From Aurantimonas coralicida DSM 14790 (GTDB taxonomy: Bacteria > Pseudomonadota > Alphaproteobacteria > Rhizobiales > Rhizobiaceae), in NCBI RefSeq assembly GCF_000421645.1, contig NZ_ATXK01000006.1, positions 124,001-188,000 on the forward strand: 64,000 nucleotides of DNA. The letters are read 5' to 3'. A model generated the notes under the pieces. The model saw only the letters and a list, made by a program, of their open reading frames with translations, was not told where the DNA came from and did no database searches. Numbering within the stretch: position 1 is the stretch's first letter; each line of letters opens with the position of its first letter. Shown here in pieces: positions 43,054-53,308 of the stretch. A program made the translations under genes and the position numbers.

Positions 43054-44160
43054 ATGGCGATGGATTTCGTTCCCCTGATCGATCTCGTCGGCGAGAACGC
43101 CACCGCGCTGATCGGCGGCGCCGTCGTCGGCGGCCTGTTCGGCATCTTCGCCCAGCGCAGCGCCTTCTGCACGCGCTCGGCCGTTCTGGATCTCACCCGG
43201 CGGCGTGGCCTGTCCGCGCTGGCGGTCTGGGCCGGCGGCTTCGCGGTCGCGGTGCTCGGCATCCAGCTTCTGCTCAATTACGGCTATGTCGACGTGCGCG
43301 AGACGCGCTTCTTCTCCACCGCCCAGAGCCTGTCCGGCGCCATCATCGGCGGCCTCGTCTTCGGCCTCGGCATGGTGCTGTCGCGCGGCTGCGTCTCCCG
43401 GATGATCGTCTTGGCGGCATCGGGCAATCTGCGCGCGATCTATACGTCGGTGATTGTCGCGATCGTCGGTCTGGCAACCTATAGCGGCGTCCTCGTCCCC
43501 TTGCGGGATGCTGCGGGCGGCCTGTGGAGCACGGCGGCGATCGGCGGCAACGACCTCCTCGCCCATGCCGGCCTCGGCCAGGAAGCGGGCATTGCCATTG
43601 GTGCGATCCTTGCCGTTTCGGCGCTGGCCCTCGCGCTGGTCTCGAAGGTGTCCGTCTGGCGTTTCATCGGCGGCATCGGCGTCGGCGCCAGCGTCGTCGC
43701 CGGCTGGTACTTCACCTACACCCTGTCGCTGCAGGTGTTCGAGCCGATCCAGGCCGAGAGCCTGTCCTATATCCGGCCGCTGGCCACCACCGGTGCGCTT
43801 GCCACCGACCCGGACAGCTTCTTTGGCCTCGATCAGGGTGTCCTGATCGGCACGCTTGTCGGCGCGTTCCTCGCGGCAATCCTGTTCGGCAATTTCCGCA
43901 TCGCGACCTTCTCCGAGCCCGGCACGCCGTCTGTGCTGCGCTATACGATCGGCGCCGTCCTGATGGGTTTCGGCGGCATCCTGGCGGTCGGCTGCACCAT
44001 CGGCGCGGGCTTCACCGGCGGCGCGGTGCTGGCGGTCTCATCACTGGTCGGCCTTGCCGCGATGGTGGTGGGCGCCGCTTTGGCGGATCGCTTCATCGAC
44101 CGGGAGCGGGCGCCCGCCGCGGACACGCTGCACGACGCATCGCTCTCGCCGGCCGAATAG
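43054..44160 (+). CDS. Second YeeE/YedE-family (TsuA-like) sulfur-compound transporter
   Basis: 368 residues, about ten hydrophobic segments. The three conserved cysteines of thiosulfate-type YeeE transporters are present: Cys39 in SAFCTRSA, Cys113 in LSRGCVSRM and Cys314 in AVGCTIGAG. It is a paralogue of SoxT on the far side of the sox cluster, preceded by a 213-bp gap with motif D, so it has its own promoter. Probable import of thiosulfate or another sulfur species; which one is unknown. Confidence 0.88.
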   Translation: MAMDFVPLIDLVGENATALIGGAVVGGLFGIFAQRSAFCTRSAVLDLTRRRGLSALAVWAGGFAVAVLGIQLLLNYGYVDVRETRFFSTAQSLSGAIIGGLVFGLGMVLSRGCVSRMIVLAASGNLRAIYTSVIVAIVGLATYSGVLVPLRDAAGGLWSTAAIGGNDLLAHAGLGQEAGIAIGAILAVSALALALVSKVSVWRFIGGIGVGASVVAGWYFTYTLSLQVFEPIQAESLSYIRPLATTGALATDPDSFFGLDQGVLIGTLVGAFLAAILFGNFRIATFSEPGTPSVLRYTIGAVLMGFGGILAVGCTIGAGFTGGAVLAVSSLVGLAAMVVGAALADRFIDRERAPAADTLHDASLSPAE

Positions 44161-44264
44161 TCCGGCCGGAACGCCCAGATGTCAGGTTGGCAGCATCAGC
44201 ATGACGCGCGCCGAGGCGGCACCCGCCGCGGTCGATTTGCGTCGCACCCAAGTTCGTCTAGCGG

Positions 44265-45386
44265 CTATTGCTTCGGCAGACCCAGGCAGTCGGCCACATG
44301 ATCGGCGATGGCCAGGCTCGCGGTCAGGCCTGGGCTCTCGATCCCGAACAGATTGACCATCGCATCGACGCCGTGGACCTGTGGCCCGTCGATGCGGAAA
44401 TCGGCCGCCGGCTGGCCCGGCCCCGACAGCTTGGAGCGGATGCCGCTATAGGCCGGGGTCAGCGAATCGTCGGGCAGGCCCGGCCAGTAGCGCCGGATCT
44501 CCGCATAGAAGCCCGCCGCCCGGTCAGGATCGACGCCATAGTCGATGCCGTCGATCCACTCGACATCGGGGCCGAAGCGCATCTGGCCGCCGAGATCGAA
44601 GGTGAGGTGGACACCCAGCCCGCCATCCTCGGGCACCGGATAGATCAGCCGCTCGAATGGCGTGCGTCCCGGTGCGGCGAAGTAATTGCCCTTGGCATAG
44701 GTGGCGGCCGGAACGTGATCCGCGGGAAAGCCGTCGATGGCGCCGGCGAGACGCTGGGCATGCAGACCGGCGGCATTGACCAGGAGATCGGTGGTGATCT
44801 CGGTCTCCTCGCCGCTTGCCCGGTCGCGGGTAACGAGCCGGACGCCGCGATCTTCCAGCCGGCCCGAGGCAATCGTGGTGTTGAACACCACCTGGCCGCC
44901 GGCCGCTTCGAGATCGCCGAGATAGCTCTGCATCAGGGCGTGGCTGTCGATGATGCCGGTCGCGGGCGAGTGCAGGGCGGCAACGCAGGTCAGCGCCGGC
45001 TCCATCTCCATCGCCGCCGGGCCGGACAGAAGGACGAGATCGTCGACGCCGCAGCGCGCCGCCTTCTCCCTGATCTCGCCGAGCCGGGCGACCTGCGCCT
45101 CGGAGGTGGCGACGATCAGCTTGCCGGTGCGCGCATGCGGCACGTGGCGTTCGGCGGCATAGGCATAGAGCGCCTTGCGTCCGGCAACGCACAACTGCGC
45201 CTTCAGGCTGCCGACCGGATAGTAGATGCCCGCGTGGATGACTTCGGAATTGCGCGAACTCGTCTCGGACCCGAAATGGTCGGCCGCTTCCAGCACCAGC
45301 ACCTCGCGTCCGGCAAGCGCCAGGCGCCGCGCAATCGCAAGGCCAACGACCCCGGCGCCGGCAACGACGCAGTCCGTATCACTCAT
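44265..45386 (-). CDS. FAD-dependent oxidoreductase, L-2-hydroxyglutarate oxidase-like
   Basis: 373 residues, DAO/GlpD-type flavoprotein. The N-terminal dinucleotide motif [15 protein letters not shown] binds [22 protein letters not shown] is the stretch shared by L-2-hydroxyglutarate oxidases/dehydrogenases (LhgO), and [16 protein letters not shown] forms the C-terminal FAD contact. It likely oxidises L-2-hydroxyglutarate or a related 2-hydroxyacid. It is a single gene, convergent with the YeeE gene and on the same strand as the tRNA-Val upstream of it. No functional tie to its neighbours is seen. Confidence 0.85.
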   Translation of the reverse strand: MSDTDCVVAGAGVVGLAIARRLALAGREVLVLEAADHFGSETSSRNSEVIHAGIYYPVGSLKAQLCVAGRKALYAYAAERHVPHARTGKLIVATSEAQVARLGEIREKAARCGVDDLVLLSGPAAMEMEPALTCVAALHSPATGIIDSHALMQSYLGDLEAAGGQVVFNTTIASGRLEDRGVRLVTRDRASGEETEITTDLLVNAAGLHAQRLAGAIDGFPADHVPAATYAKGNYFAAPGRTPFERLIYPVPEDGGLGVHLTFDLGGQMRFGPDVEWIDGIDYGVDPDRAAGFYAEIRRYWPGLPDDSLTPAYSGIRSKLSGPGQPAADFRIDGPQVHGVDAMVNLFGIESPGLTASLAIADHVADCLGLPKQ

Positions 45387-45476
45387 GAACCGGGTTTCCG
45401 CATGTCACGTGATCTGAAGAGGCGGGGCATGGCAGACGCGATAGGGCCGGAGAGACGGCGACGTCCGCGGCGGGAA

Positions 45477-45552
45477 TGGTGGGCGATGACAGGCTCGAAC
45501 TGCCGACATCCTCGGTGTAAACGAGGCGCTCTACCAACTGAGCTAATCGCCC
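45477..45552 (-). tRNA. tRNA-Val (anticodon TAC)
   Basis: 76-nt cloverleaf on the minus strand: acceptor GGGCGAT/ATCGCCC, D-arm AGCTCAGTTGGTAGAGC, anticodon stem CCTCG/CGAGG with loop TTTACAC, T-arm AGTTCGAGCCT, and encoded CCA. Confidence 0.96.
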
Positions 45553-45561
45553 GCGCGCAAA

Positions 45562-45590
45562 TCTCTAGGGTTTTCCGCACCGCGCCGCAA
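45562..45590 (-). promoter_or_regulatory. Putative promoter of tRNA-Val
   Basis: On the minus strand TTGCGG (45590-45585), a 17-base spacer and TAGAGA (45567-45562) lie about ten bases before the tRNA 5' end. Both boxes are only partial matches. Confidence 0.4.
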
Positions 45591-46127
45591 GCCCGCCATG
45601 CGCCTGTCGGGTGCTCCGGCCTGTGGGAGCCGACCGCGACGTTCCGCAGCCGAACCATTGGACGACTGCAGTCTGGCGGCCGACGGCCAGCACGCGGGAA
45701 GGGCGCGCTGGCGTCGTCGACCCTCGCGCTCCGCCATGTCGCGCGCAGTCTCGTCATTCCGGCTGACTTGTCGGACCAAGCTCGTTGACCTCAAGGCGAA
45801 GCCGATCCGGTCGCCGGCGCTGTCAGACTCGGCGATGCCCAGGAATCGGATGCCCCAGGGCCTAATCGCCGCCGACGGATCCGGCGCCAGACCCAAAGAA
45901 GACGGCGCGGGCGTTTCGGTCTCGTCCCCTCGATGCGAATCCATCCGTGAATCGCGAAAAAGATGCCGGTTCGATTCGTCCTGATTCTGCCTGCGAGGGG
46001 ATTGGGCAGCGGTTCGTCCCGGCAATCCGCGTGTCGTCCCGTCGTCGCAAAACCGCGGTAAACCGGGCTTCCGTGCGGCGCAGCCGGATCATCTTGCACT
46101 GCGATGATTTTTGTCCCGGCTTGTCGC

Positions 46128-46156
46128 TTGACACTCCCCGGTCTTGGCCGTAAACG
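46128..46156 (+). promoter_or_regulatory. Putative promoter of tRNA-Asp
   Basis: A consensus -35 box TTGACA (46128-46133), 17-base spacer and TAAACG (46151-46156), 32 bases before the tRNA. The -35 is perfect, the -10 weak, as for many strong stable-RNA promoters in this group. Confidence 0.6.
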
Positions 46157-46188
46157 ACCGCTCATCAGCCGCTTCCGAGCGGTGGAGC

Positions 46189-46265
46189 GCGGGTGTAGCT
46201 CAGTCGGTTAGAGTGCCGGCCTGTCACGCCGGAGGTCGCGGGTTCGAGCCCCGTCACTCGCGCCA
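46189..46265 (+). tRNA. tRNA-Asp (anticodon GTC)
   Basis: 77-nt cloverleaf: acceptor GCGGGTG/CACTCGC with one G-T pair, D-arm AGCTCAGTCGGTTAGAGT, anticodon stem CCGGC/GCCGG with loop CTGTCAC, T-arm GGGTTCGAGCCCC and encoded CCA. A T-rich stretch (ACTTTTTCTTTC) right after it can end transcription. Confidence 0.97.
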
Positions 46266-46408
46266 CTTTTTCTTTCAGAACAATCAGTTCCGAGCCGACG
46301 AGCCCCGATGGCTGCCGCAAGGCAGCGTCGGCGCATCGCGCGTCCGGACGCCCCATGGCGCGTCTCGCGGGCCCGATCGCGACAGCCGATCTGCGTTGGG
46401 CGTCCGGC

Positions 46409-46738
46409 TCAGATGCCCGATCCCGATTCCTCCTCGAAATCCCGTTCGTTGGCCGGCTGCGGCCAGGATGTCTCCGCTGCCGCCGATGGCAGGGTCGGGG
46501 AGGGGATCGGCATCCAGGCGACCAGTTCGTCGTCGCCATAGGTGACCAGGCAGGCCGGGTCGGAATCGGTGGCGATCCACTCCGGCTCGAAGGCGCCACG
46601 CGGCGCGGTCCAGCGCACCACGTCCACCTCGGCCGGTCCCTGCTCGCTGGCCCGCACGGTTGCCAGGATGCGGCTGCCGTCGCGCGGCGCCTCGCGCATC
46701 GCGCGCCAGTCCGTGACCTTGTCCTCACGCATGTTCAT
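46409..46738 (-). CDS. Small DUF551-like hypothetical protein
   Basis: 109 residues from the ATG at 46738, which has GGAGGAGCAGCC directly upstream. The first half reads TDWRAMREAPRDGSRILATV and the second includes EWIATDSD and DDELVAWMPIPSPT; this pattern (trade-off of W..I..APRDG and a W-M-P-hydrophobic-P end) resembles the DUF551 proteins of phages and Rhizobiales. Acidic C-terminus, no membrane segment or signal. It diverges from nuoA. Function unknown. Confidence 0.78.
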   Translation of the reverse strand: MNMREDKVTDWRAMREAPRDGSRILATVRASEQGPAEVDVVRWTAPRGAFEPEWIATDSDPACLVTYGDDELVAWMPIPSPTLPSAAAETSWPQPANERDFEEESGSGI

Positions 46739-47085
46739 GGCTGCTCCTCCACTCGCGGACGCTTCCGCGCCCGGCATGATCGTCGGACGCCTGGGGTCGG
46801 AACGCAACGGCCACGCGTCGGCTCCGCCCGCAGGGTGCCGATCCGGCGCTTTCGCCGGCGCCCTGCGGCCCCGGATCGCAGGTCCCGATACCGGCGCTTC
46901 CCGCCTTGCTTCGCCAGGGAGAAGGCGATAGTTCTCGCCGCAGCGCGAAAGGCCCTTGTTTTCGCCGTCACGATCCGCCGATCCCCGGTGCCTCCGGTCC
47001 GATCGGCTCTCCGGCGGCCTGCGGAAGGGATGATCGCGAGTTTGCGGCCGTCCGATCGGTCGCCATTGATTCTGGGGACATCGAG
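46739..47085. promoter_or_regulatory. Divergent region between the DUF551-like gene and nuoA, 347 bp
   Basis: It must contain the main nuo promoter. An open frame runs into nuoA from upstream, but its residues are Arg/Ser/Pro-rich and unlike NuoA, so I do not read it as coding. No clear -10/-35 pair or operator stands out. Confidence 0.5.
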
Positions 47086-47451
47086 ATGCCCGAACTTCTC
47101 GCATCCTATCTGCCGATCGTCATTTTCGTCGGCGTCGCGCTTCTCATCGGACTGGCCCTTCTGGTCTCTCCGTTCCTTCTGGCGTTCAAGGCGCCGGACG
47201 ACGAGAAGCTGTCCGCCTACGAGTGCGGCTTTGACGCCTTCGACGATTCCCGCATGAAGTTCGACGTGCGGTTCTATCTCGTCTCGATCCTGTTCATCAT
47301 CTTCGACCTCGAGGTCGCCTTCCTGTTCCCGTGGGCCGCCACCTTCGGAACCCTCGGCTGGTTCGGCTTCTGGTCGATGATGGTGTTTCTCGGTGTCCTG
47401 ACGGTCGGCTTCATCTACGAGTGGAAGAAGGGAGCACTGGAATGGGATTGA
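47086..47451 (+). CDS. nuoA: NADH-quinone oxidoreductase subunit A
   Basis: 121 residues, three membrane helices. [12 protein letters not shown] with the conserved Cys-Gly loop and [19 protein letters not shown] are the family signature. The ATG at 47086 is weakly preceded by GGGGACATCGAG. It is a membrane-arm subunit near the quinone site and the first gene of the nuo operon. It overlaps nuoB by ten bases. Confidence 0.96.
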   Translation: MPELLASYLPIVIFVGVALLIGLALLVSPFLLAFKAPDDEKLSAYECGFDAFDDSRMKFDVRFYLVSILFIIFDLEVAFLFPWAATFGTLGWFGFWSMMVFLGVLTVGFIYEWKKGALEWD

Positions 47452-48026
47452 TCGATACGTCCCGCCCGCTCGTCGCACATGCACCATCGACGGATGCCGG
47501 CGTCGCCGGGCCGAAGATGGTTGCGCCGACGGCCGATCCCTTCGTCACCGACGTCAACAACGAGCTGGCCGACAAGGGCTTCCTCGTCACCTCGACCGAG
47601 GATCTCATCCAGTGGGCCCGCACCGGCTCGCTGATGTGGATGACCTTCGGCCTGGCCTGCTGCGCCGTCGAGATGATGCAGATGTCGATGCCGCGCTATG
47701 ACGCCGAGCGCTTCGGCTTCGCGCCGCGCGCCTCGCCGCGCCAGTCCGACGTGATGATTGTCGCCGGCACGCTGACCAACAAGATGGCCCCGGCGCTGCG
47801 CAAGGTCTACGACCAGATGCCGGAGCCGCGCTACGTCATCTCGATGGGCTCCTGCGCCAATGGCGGCGGCTATTATCACTATTCCTATTCGGTCGTGCGC
47901 GGCTGCGACCGGGTGGTCCCGGTCGACATCTACGTTCCCGGCTGCCCGCCGACGGCCGAGGCTCTGCTCTACGGCGTGCTGCTTCTGCAGAAGAAGATCC
48001 GCCGGACCGGCACGATCGAGCGCTGA
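47442..48026 (+). CDS. nuoB: NADH-quinone oxidoreductase subunit B
   Basis: 194 residues from the ATG at 47442. It has all the ligands of iron-sulfur cluster N2: [11 protein letters not shown], then [12 protein letters not shown] and [12 protein letters not shown]. The N-terminal 40 residues are a flexible extension. It passes electrons to quinone at the junction of the two arms. It overlaps nuoA, and nuoC starts eight bases after it. Confidence 0.97.
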   Translation: MGLIDTSRPLVAHAPSTDAGVAGPKMVAPTADPFVTDVNNELADKGFLVTSTEDLIQWARTGSLMWMTFGLACCAVEMMQMSMPRYDAERFGFAPRASPRQSDVMIVAGTLTNKMAPALRKVYDQMPEPRYVISMGSCANGGGYYHYSYSVVRGCDRVVPVDIYVPGCPPTAEALLYGVLLLQKKIRRTGTIER

Positions 48027-48034
48027 GGTTTGAG

Positions 48035-48643
48035 ATGATTCGCGAACACGCCACGAAGGATCTGACCGACTATGTCGTCGAGACGCTCGGCGACACGCTG
48101 ATCGAGACGATCACGGCGTTCGGCGAGCTGACGCTGATCGTTGCGCCGGCCGACATCGTCCGGGTGCTGACCTTCCTGCGGGACGATCCGCAGACCCAGT
48201 TCATCAACCTGGTCGACATCTGCGGCGTCGACTACCCCGAGCGCGCAGAGCGTTTCGAGGTGGTCTATCACCTGCTGTCGCCGCGCCAGAACCAGCGCAT
48301 CCGCATCAAGGTCCGCACCGGCGTGGATGCGCCCGTGCCGTCCGTGACCGGCGTCTTCGCCGGCGCCGACTGGTTCGAGCGCGAGGCCTATGATTTCTAC
48401 GGCATCCTGTTCACCGGCCATCCGGATTTGCGCCGCATCCTCACCGACTACGGCTTCGAGGGCTATCCGCTGCGCAAGGACTTCCCGCTGACCGGCTTCG
48501 TCGAGGTTCATTACGACGAGGCCAAGAAGCAGGTCGTGTACGAGCCGGTCGAGCTGCGGCAGGAATTCCGCAATTTCGACTTCCTGTCCCCCTGGGAAGG
48601 AACCGAGTATGTTCTGCCGGGAGACGAGAAGGCCAAGCAGTAG
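48035..48643 (+). CDS. nuoC: NADH-quinone oxidoreductase subunit C
   Basis: 202 residues, 30-kDa subunit family. [22 protein letters not shown], seen in parts, and [31 protein letters not shown] with the PLRKDFPL end are the diagnostic region (residues 100-155). It is separate from NuoD, unlike in E. coli. Peripheral-arm scaffold protein. Confidence 0.97.
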   Translation: MIREHATKDLTDYVVETLGDTLIETITAFGELTLIVAPADIVRVLTFLRDDPQTQFINLVDICGVDYPERAERFEVVYHLLSPRQNQRIRIKVRTGVDAPVPSVTGVFAGADWFEREAYDFYGILFTGHPDLRRILTDYGFEGYPLRKDFPLTGFVEVHYDEAKKQVVYEPVELRQEFRNFDFLSPWEGTEYVLPGDEKAKQ

Positions 48644-48658
48644 CGCAGGGAGCGTGTG

Positions 48659-49096
48659 ATGGGGACGAAGCGGCTTCAGGCAAAGTGCCTTTGCGGCGGC
48701 GTGCGGATCGATGCCGATTTCGAGACGCTGGACGTCGGCGTCTGTCACTGCGACACCTGTCGCCGCTGGACCGCCGGCCCGTTTATGGCGCTCGACGGCG
48801 CCAGCAACGTGGTGGCCGCCGGGACCGACCTCATCGCCACCTACAGCTCCTCCGGCTGGGGCGAACGCGGCTTCTGCAAGGTCTGCGGCACCTCGCTTTT
48901 CTGGCGCAGCCTCGATGGTGAGCATTACGCCATGTCGGCGACTTTGTTCGACGGGCTGAGCAACACGCAGCTGACGCAGGAAATCTTCATCGACTCGAAG
49001 CCGTCCTGGTACGCCTTCGCCAACGAGACCGAACAGATGACGGGCGCCGAATTCTTCGCGAAGGTCGCGCCGCAGCAGGAAACGCCGCATGGCTGA
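48659..49096 (+). CDS. GFA-family (CENP-V/GFA zinc-binding) protein inside the nuo operon
   Basis: 145 residues from the ATG at 48659 (GGGAG six bases upstream). Zinc-binding cysteines come in the GFA pattern: [19 protein letters not shown] and [13 protein letters not shown]-domain proteins were first linked to glutathione-formaldehyde adducts, but most members have unknown substrates. It lies between nuoC and nuoD and overlaps nuoD by eight bases, so it is co-transcribed with Complex I. It has no known Complex I role. Confidence 0.92.
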   Translation: MGTKRLQAKCLCGGVRIDADFETLDVGVCHCDTCRRWTAGPFMALDGASNVVAAGTDLIATYSSSGWGERGFCKVCGTSLFWRSLDGEHYAMSATLFDGLSNTQLTQEIFIDSKPSWYAFANETEQMTGAEFFAKVAPQQETPHG

Positions 49097-50279
49097 GATC
49101 GACGTCCGCAACTTCAACATCAATTTCGGCCCCCAGCATCCGGCCGCGCACGGCGTGCTGCGTCTGGTGGTCGAGCTCGACGGCGAGATCGTCGAGCGCG
49201 TCGATCCGCATATCGGGCTTCTGCATCGCGGCACCGAGAAGCTGATCGAGCACAAGACCTATCTCCAGTCGATCCCGTATTTCGACCGTCTCGACTACGT
49301 CGCCCCGATGAACCAGGAGCATGCCTTCTGCCTGGCGGTCGAGCGTCTGACCGGCGTCGAGGTGCCCAAGCGCGGGCAGCTGATCCGCGTCCTGTATTCC
49401 GAGATCGGCCGCATCCTCTCGCATCTCCTCAACGTGACGACCCAGGCCATGGACGTCGGCGCGCTGACCCCGCCATTGTGGGGCTTCGAGGAGCGCGAGA
49501 AGCTGATGGTCTTCTACGAGCGTGCCTCGGGCTCGCGCCTGCATGCGGCCTATTTCCGTCCCGGCGGCGTCCACGCCGACCTGCCGCAGCAGCTCATCGA
49601 GGATATCGGCGCCTGGTGCGATCCGTTCCTCAAGGTCTGCGACGACATCGAAGGCCTTCTGACCGACAACCGCATCTTCAAGCAGCGCAATGTCGACATC
49701 GGCGTCGTCGGCATCGAGGATGCCTGGGCGATGGGCTTTTCGGGCGTGATGATCCGCGGCTCCGGCGTCGCCTGGGACCTGCGCAAGTCGCAGCCCTACG
49801 AATGCTACGACGAGATGGATTTCGACATCCCGGTCGGCAAGAACGGCGACTGCTACGATCGCTACCTGATCCGCATGATCGAGATGCGCGAATCGGTGAA
49901 GATCATGAAGCAGTGCATTGCCCAGCTCACGGGCGAGCACAGCACCGGCCCGGTCTCGGCGACCGAAGGCAAGATCGTGCCGCCGAAGCGCGGCCAGATG
50001 AAGCGCTCGATGGAAGCGCTCATCCATCACTTCAAGCTCTACACCGAGGGCTTCCACGTCCCCGAGGGCGAGGTCTATGCGGCGGTCGAGGCGCCGAAGG
50101 GCGAGTTCGGCGTCTACCTGGTCGCCGACGGCACCAACAAGCCGTATCGCTGCAAGATCAAGGCGCCGGGCTTCGCGCATCTGCAGGCGATGGACATGCT
50201 GTGCCGCGGCCACATGCTGGCCGACGTCTCGGCGATCCTCGGCACGCTGGATATCGTCTTCGGCGAAGTCGACCGTTGA
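49089..50279 (+). CDS. nuoD: NADH-quinone oxidoreductase subunit D
   Basis: 396 residues, 49-kDa subunit related to [NiFe] hydrogenase large subunits. [13 protein letters not shown] with the quinone-site His, [18 protein letters not shown], and the C-terminal [25 protein letters not shown] region are complete. It forms the quinone pocket with NuoB. Start at 49089, within the end of the GFA gene. Confidence 0.98.
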   Translation: MAEIDVRNFNINFGPQHPAAHGVLRLVVELDGEIVERVDPHIGLLHRGTEKLIEHKTYLQSIPYFDRLDYVAPMNQEHAFCLAVERLTGVEVPKRGQLIRVLYSEIGRILSHLLNVTTQAMDVGALTPPLWGFEEREKLMVFYERASGSRLHAAYFRPGGVHADLPQQLIEDIGAWCDPFLKVCDDIEGLLTDNRIFKQRNVDIGVVGIEDAWAMGFSGVMIRGSGVAWDLRKSQPYECYDEMDFDIPVGKNGDCYDRYLIRMIEMRESVKIMKQCIAQLTGEHSTGPVSATEGKIVPPKRGQMKRSMEALIHHFKLYTEGFHVPEGEVYAAVEAPKGEFGVYLVADGTNKPYRCKIKAPGFAHLQAMDMLCRGHMLADVSAILGTLDIVFGEVDR

Positions 50280-50320
50280 TTTGGCACGGCGCCGCGCGCT
50301 CGCGCGGACGGCCGTGACCT

Positions 50321-50340
50321 CGGCGCTTCGGCGCCGCTTT
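50321..50340 (+). promoter_or_regulatory. UUCG-loop hairpin in the nuoD-nuoE gap
   Basis: CGGCGC-TTCG-GCGCCG is a 6-bp stem closed by the very stable cUUCGg tetraloop, followed by CTTTG. The 221-bp nuoD-nuoE gap is the widest in the operon. The hairpin may shield the upstream mRNA or partly attenuate transcription; no gene was found in the gap. Confidence 0.6.
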
Positions 50341-50500
50341 GTTCGACCCGTCGCGGGTTTCCCGCCCGCGATGCCAACACTTGGGGAAACCGCGCCTTTG
50401 TCGGGCTTTGATGCGGCTTCTGGCCACTGGCCTTTTGCGGATCGTGTGATAGAACGCGCCGCAACATAGCATGTTGAACTGGTTCTAAAGTCGAGGTCCG

Positions 50501-51967
50501 ATGTCTGTCAGACGTCTCGCGGACGATGCCTTCCAGCCTCACGGCTTCGCCTTCACCGATGAAAATGCGGCCTGGGCGCAGGCGACGATCCGTAAATATC
50601 CGTCGGAGCGCCAGCAATCGGCCGTGATCCCGCTGCTGATGCGCGCGCAGGATCAGGAGGGGTGGGTCACCAAGGCAGCAATCGAGCATGTCGCCGACAT
50701 GCTGGAGATGCCGCTCATCCGCGTCCTCGAGGTCGCGACCTTCTATACCCAGTTCCAGCTCAAGCCGGTCGGTACGCGCGCCCATATCCAGGTCTGCGGC
50801 ACCACGCCCTGCATGCTGCGCGGCGCCGAGGATCTGAAGGCGGTCTGCCGTTCGAAGATCCACGCCGAGCCGTTCCATCGCAACGAGGCCGGCACGCTCT
50901 CCTGGGAAGAGGTCGAGTGCCTTGGCGCCTGCGTCAACGCGCCGATGGTGATGATCTTCCATGACGCCTACGAGGATCTGACCCCCGAGCGGCTCGAAGA
51001 GATCATCGACGAGTTCGAGGCCGGTCGCGGCGGCGATGTGAAGACGGGACCGCAGAACGGCCGCCATGAATCGGTGCCGATCGGTGGTTTGACGACGCTC
51101 AAGGGCGATTACGACGACCTGATCGCCGACCAGAAGTCTCAGGGCGGCCCGGCCAATGGCGCACCGTCGCAGGGCTCCGGGGCAGGGCAGGCGATCTCCA
51201 CCCCGCCGTCCAAGGCCGGGCGTCCGGATACGGCGGCCGCCGAGACCAATCCGACCATCGCCGCCCCCGGCAAGGCTGGCGATGCCAGTGTTGCGCAGGG
51301 GGCCGAGAAGGAAGAGAGCGACACGCTGGTCGCCGAGGCCGGCCCGGGTGCGGGCCAGACCGGCGGTGCGCGGGAAGGCGCCACCGGCGAAGCCGATCGC
51401 GATGCGGTCGAGGCGAACCAGGTGTCCGCCGACACGCCGGCCGCCGATGCCTCTACCAAGGGCAATCTGGCCGCCAAGGAAGGCGCCGCCGAGGCTGCCG
51501 TGGTGCAGGATGCGCGGCGTCCCGACGACGTGCCGGCCGTGCAGGAGCGGGACGCGGAATCCGCCGACCTGACCGGCCGCGATCAGGTGTCGCCGGGCGA
51601 GCCGGAAGGCCTGCGCGCGCATACGTCCGATACGAGCCCCGGCCCCGGCAATGCCGATCATTTCGCCAGCAAGGCCGAGCCCGAGGCGGCACCCGCACAG
51701 GTCGGCGACAAGCCCTCCGATCTCCTGGACGCGCCGCAGGGCGACAAGGACGATCTGAAGAAGATCAAGGGCGTCGGACCGGTCATCGAGGCCAAGCTGA
51801 ACGGCCTCGGCGTCTTCCATTTCTGGCAGGTCGCCAAATGGCGCGAGACAGAGCTGATCTGGATCGACGACTATCTGAACTTCCGCGGCCGTGCGGTGCG
51901 CGAAGGCTGGATCGAACAGGCGAAGGTCCTCGCGACCACGTCGTCTTCCGGTTCGGGCGAGCGCTGA
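50501..51967 (+). CDS. nuoE: NADH-quinone oxidoreductase subunit E with long C-terminal extension
   Basis: 488 residues, about three times the core family. Residues 1-175 are the 24-kDa thioredoxin-like subunit with the N1a [2Fe-2S] ligands Cys99, Cys104, Cys140 and Cys144. Residues about 180-410 are a low-complexity Ala/Pro/Glu/Asp/Gly-rich linker. The last 75 residues form a helix-hairpin-helix-like domain (LKKIKGVGPVIEAKLNGLGV, then HFWQVAKW). The extension is typical of Hyphomicrobiales, though the linker is long. It has no known catalytic role. Confidence 0.95.
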   Translation: MSVRRLADDAFQPHGFAFTDENAAWAQATIRKYPSERQQSAVIPLLMRAQDQEGWVTKAAIEHVADMLEMPLIRVLEVATFYTQFQLKPVGTRAHIQVCGTTPCMLRGAEDLKAVCRSKIHAEPFHRNEAGTLSWEEVECLGACVNAPMVMIFHDAYEDLTPERLEEIIDEFEAGRGGDVKTGPQNGRHESVPIGGLTTLKGDYDDLIADQKSQGGPANGAPSQGSGAGQAISTPPSKAGRPDTAAAETNPTIAAPGKAGDASVAQGAEKEESDTLVAEAGPGAGQTGGAREGATGEADRDAVEANQVSADTPAADASTKGNLAAKEGAAEAAVVQDARRPDDVPAVQERDAESADLTGRDQVSPGEPEGLRAHTSDTSPGPGNADHFASKAEPEAAPAQVGDKPSDLLDAPQGDKDDLKKIKGVGPVIEAKLNGLGVFHFWQVAKWRETELIWIDDYLNFRGRAVREGWIEQAKVLATTSSSGSGER

Positions 51968-51987
51968 TGCGTGCGAGGAGAATCTAG

Positions 51988-53295
<1,308 letters not shown>

Positions 53296-53308
53296 GCAGG
53301 ACAAGTCT

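Larger units (their letters stand above)
45553..46188. other. 636-bp intergenic stretch between two divergent tRNA genes
   Basis: No gene I can support. A 128-codon plus-strand frame at 45598-45984 lacks a Shine-Dalgarno, has Ser/Arg-rich low-complexity composition and no recognisable motif. The ends hold the promoters of tRNA-Val and tRNA-Asp. Part of it (around 45940-46130) is less GC-rich than the surrounding genes. Confidence 0.6.

Noticed and set aside
45598-45984. 128-codon frame between the two divergent tRNA genes
   Set aside because: No Shine-Dalgarno, low-complexity Ser/Arg-rich product and no recognisable motif.
48659-49096. GFA gene as a recent foreign insertion
   Set aside because: Its GC content and codon use look like the neighbours, and it overlaps nuoD; there are no repeats or mobile-element traces around it.
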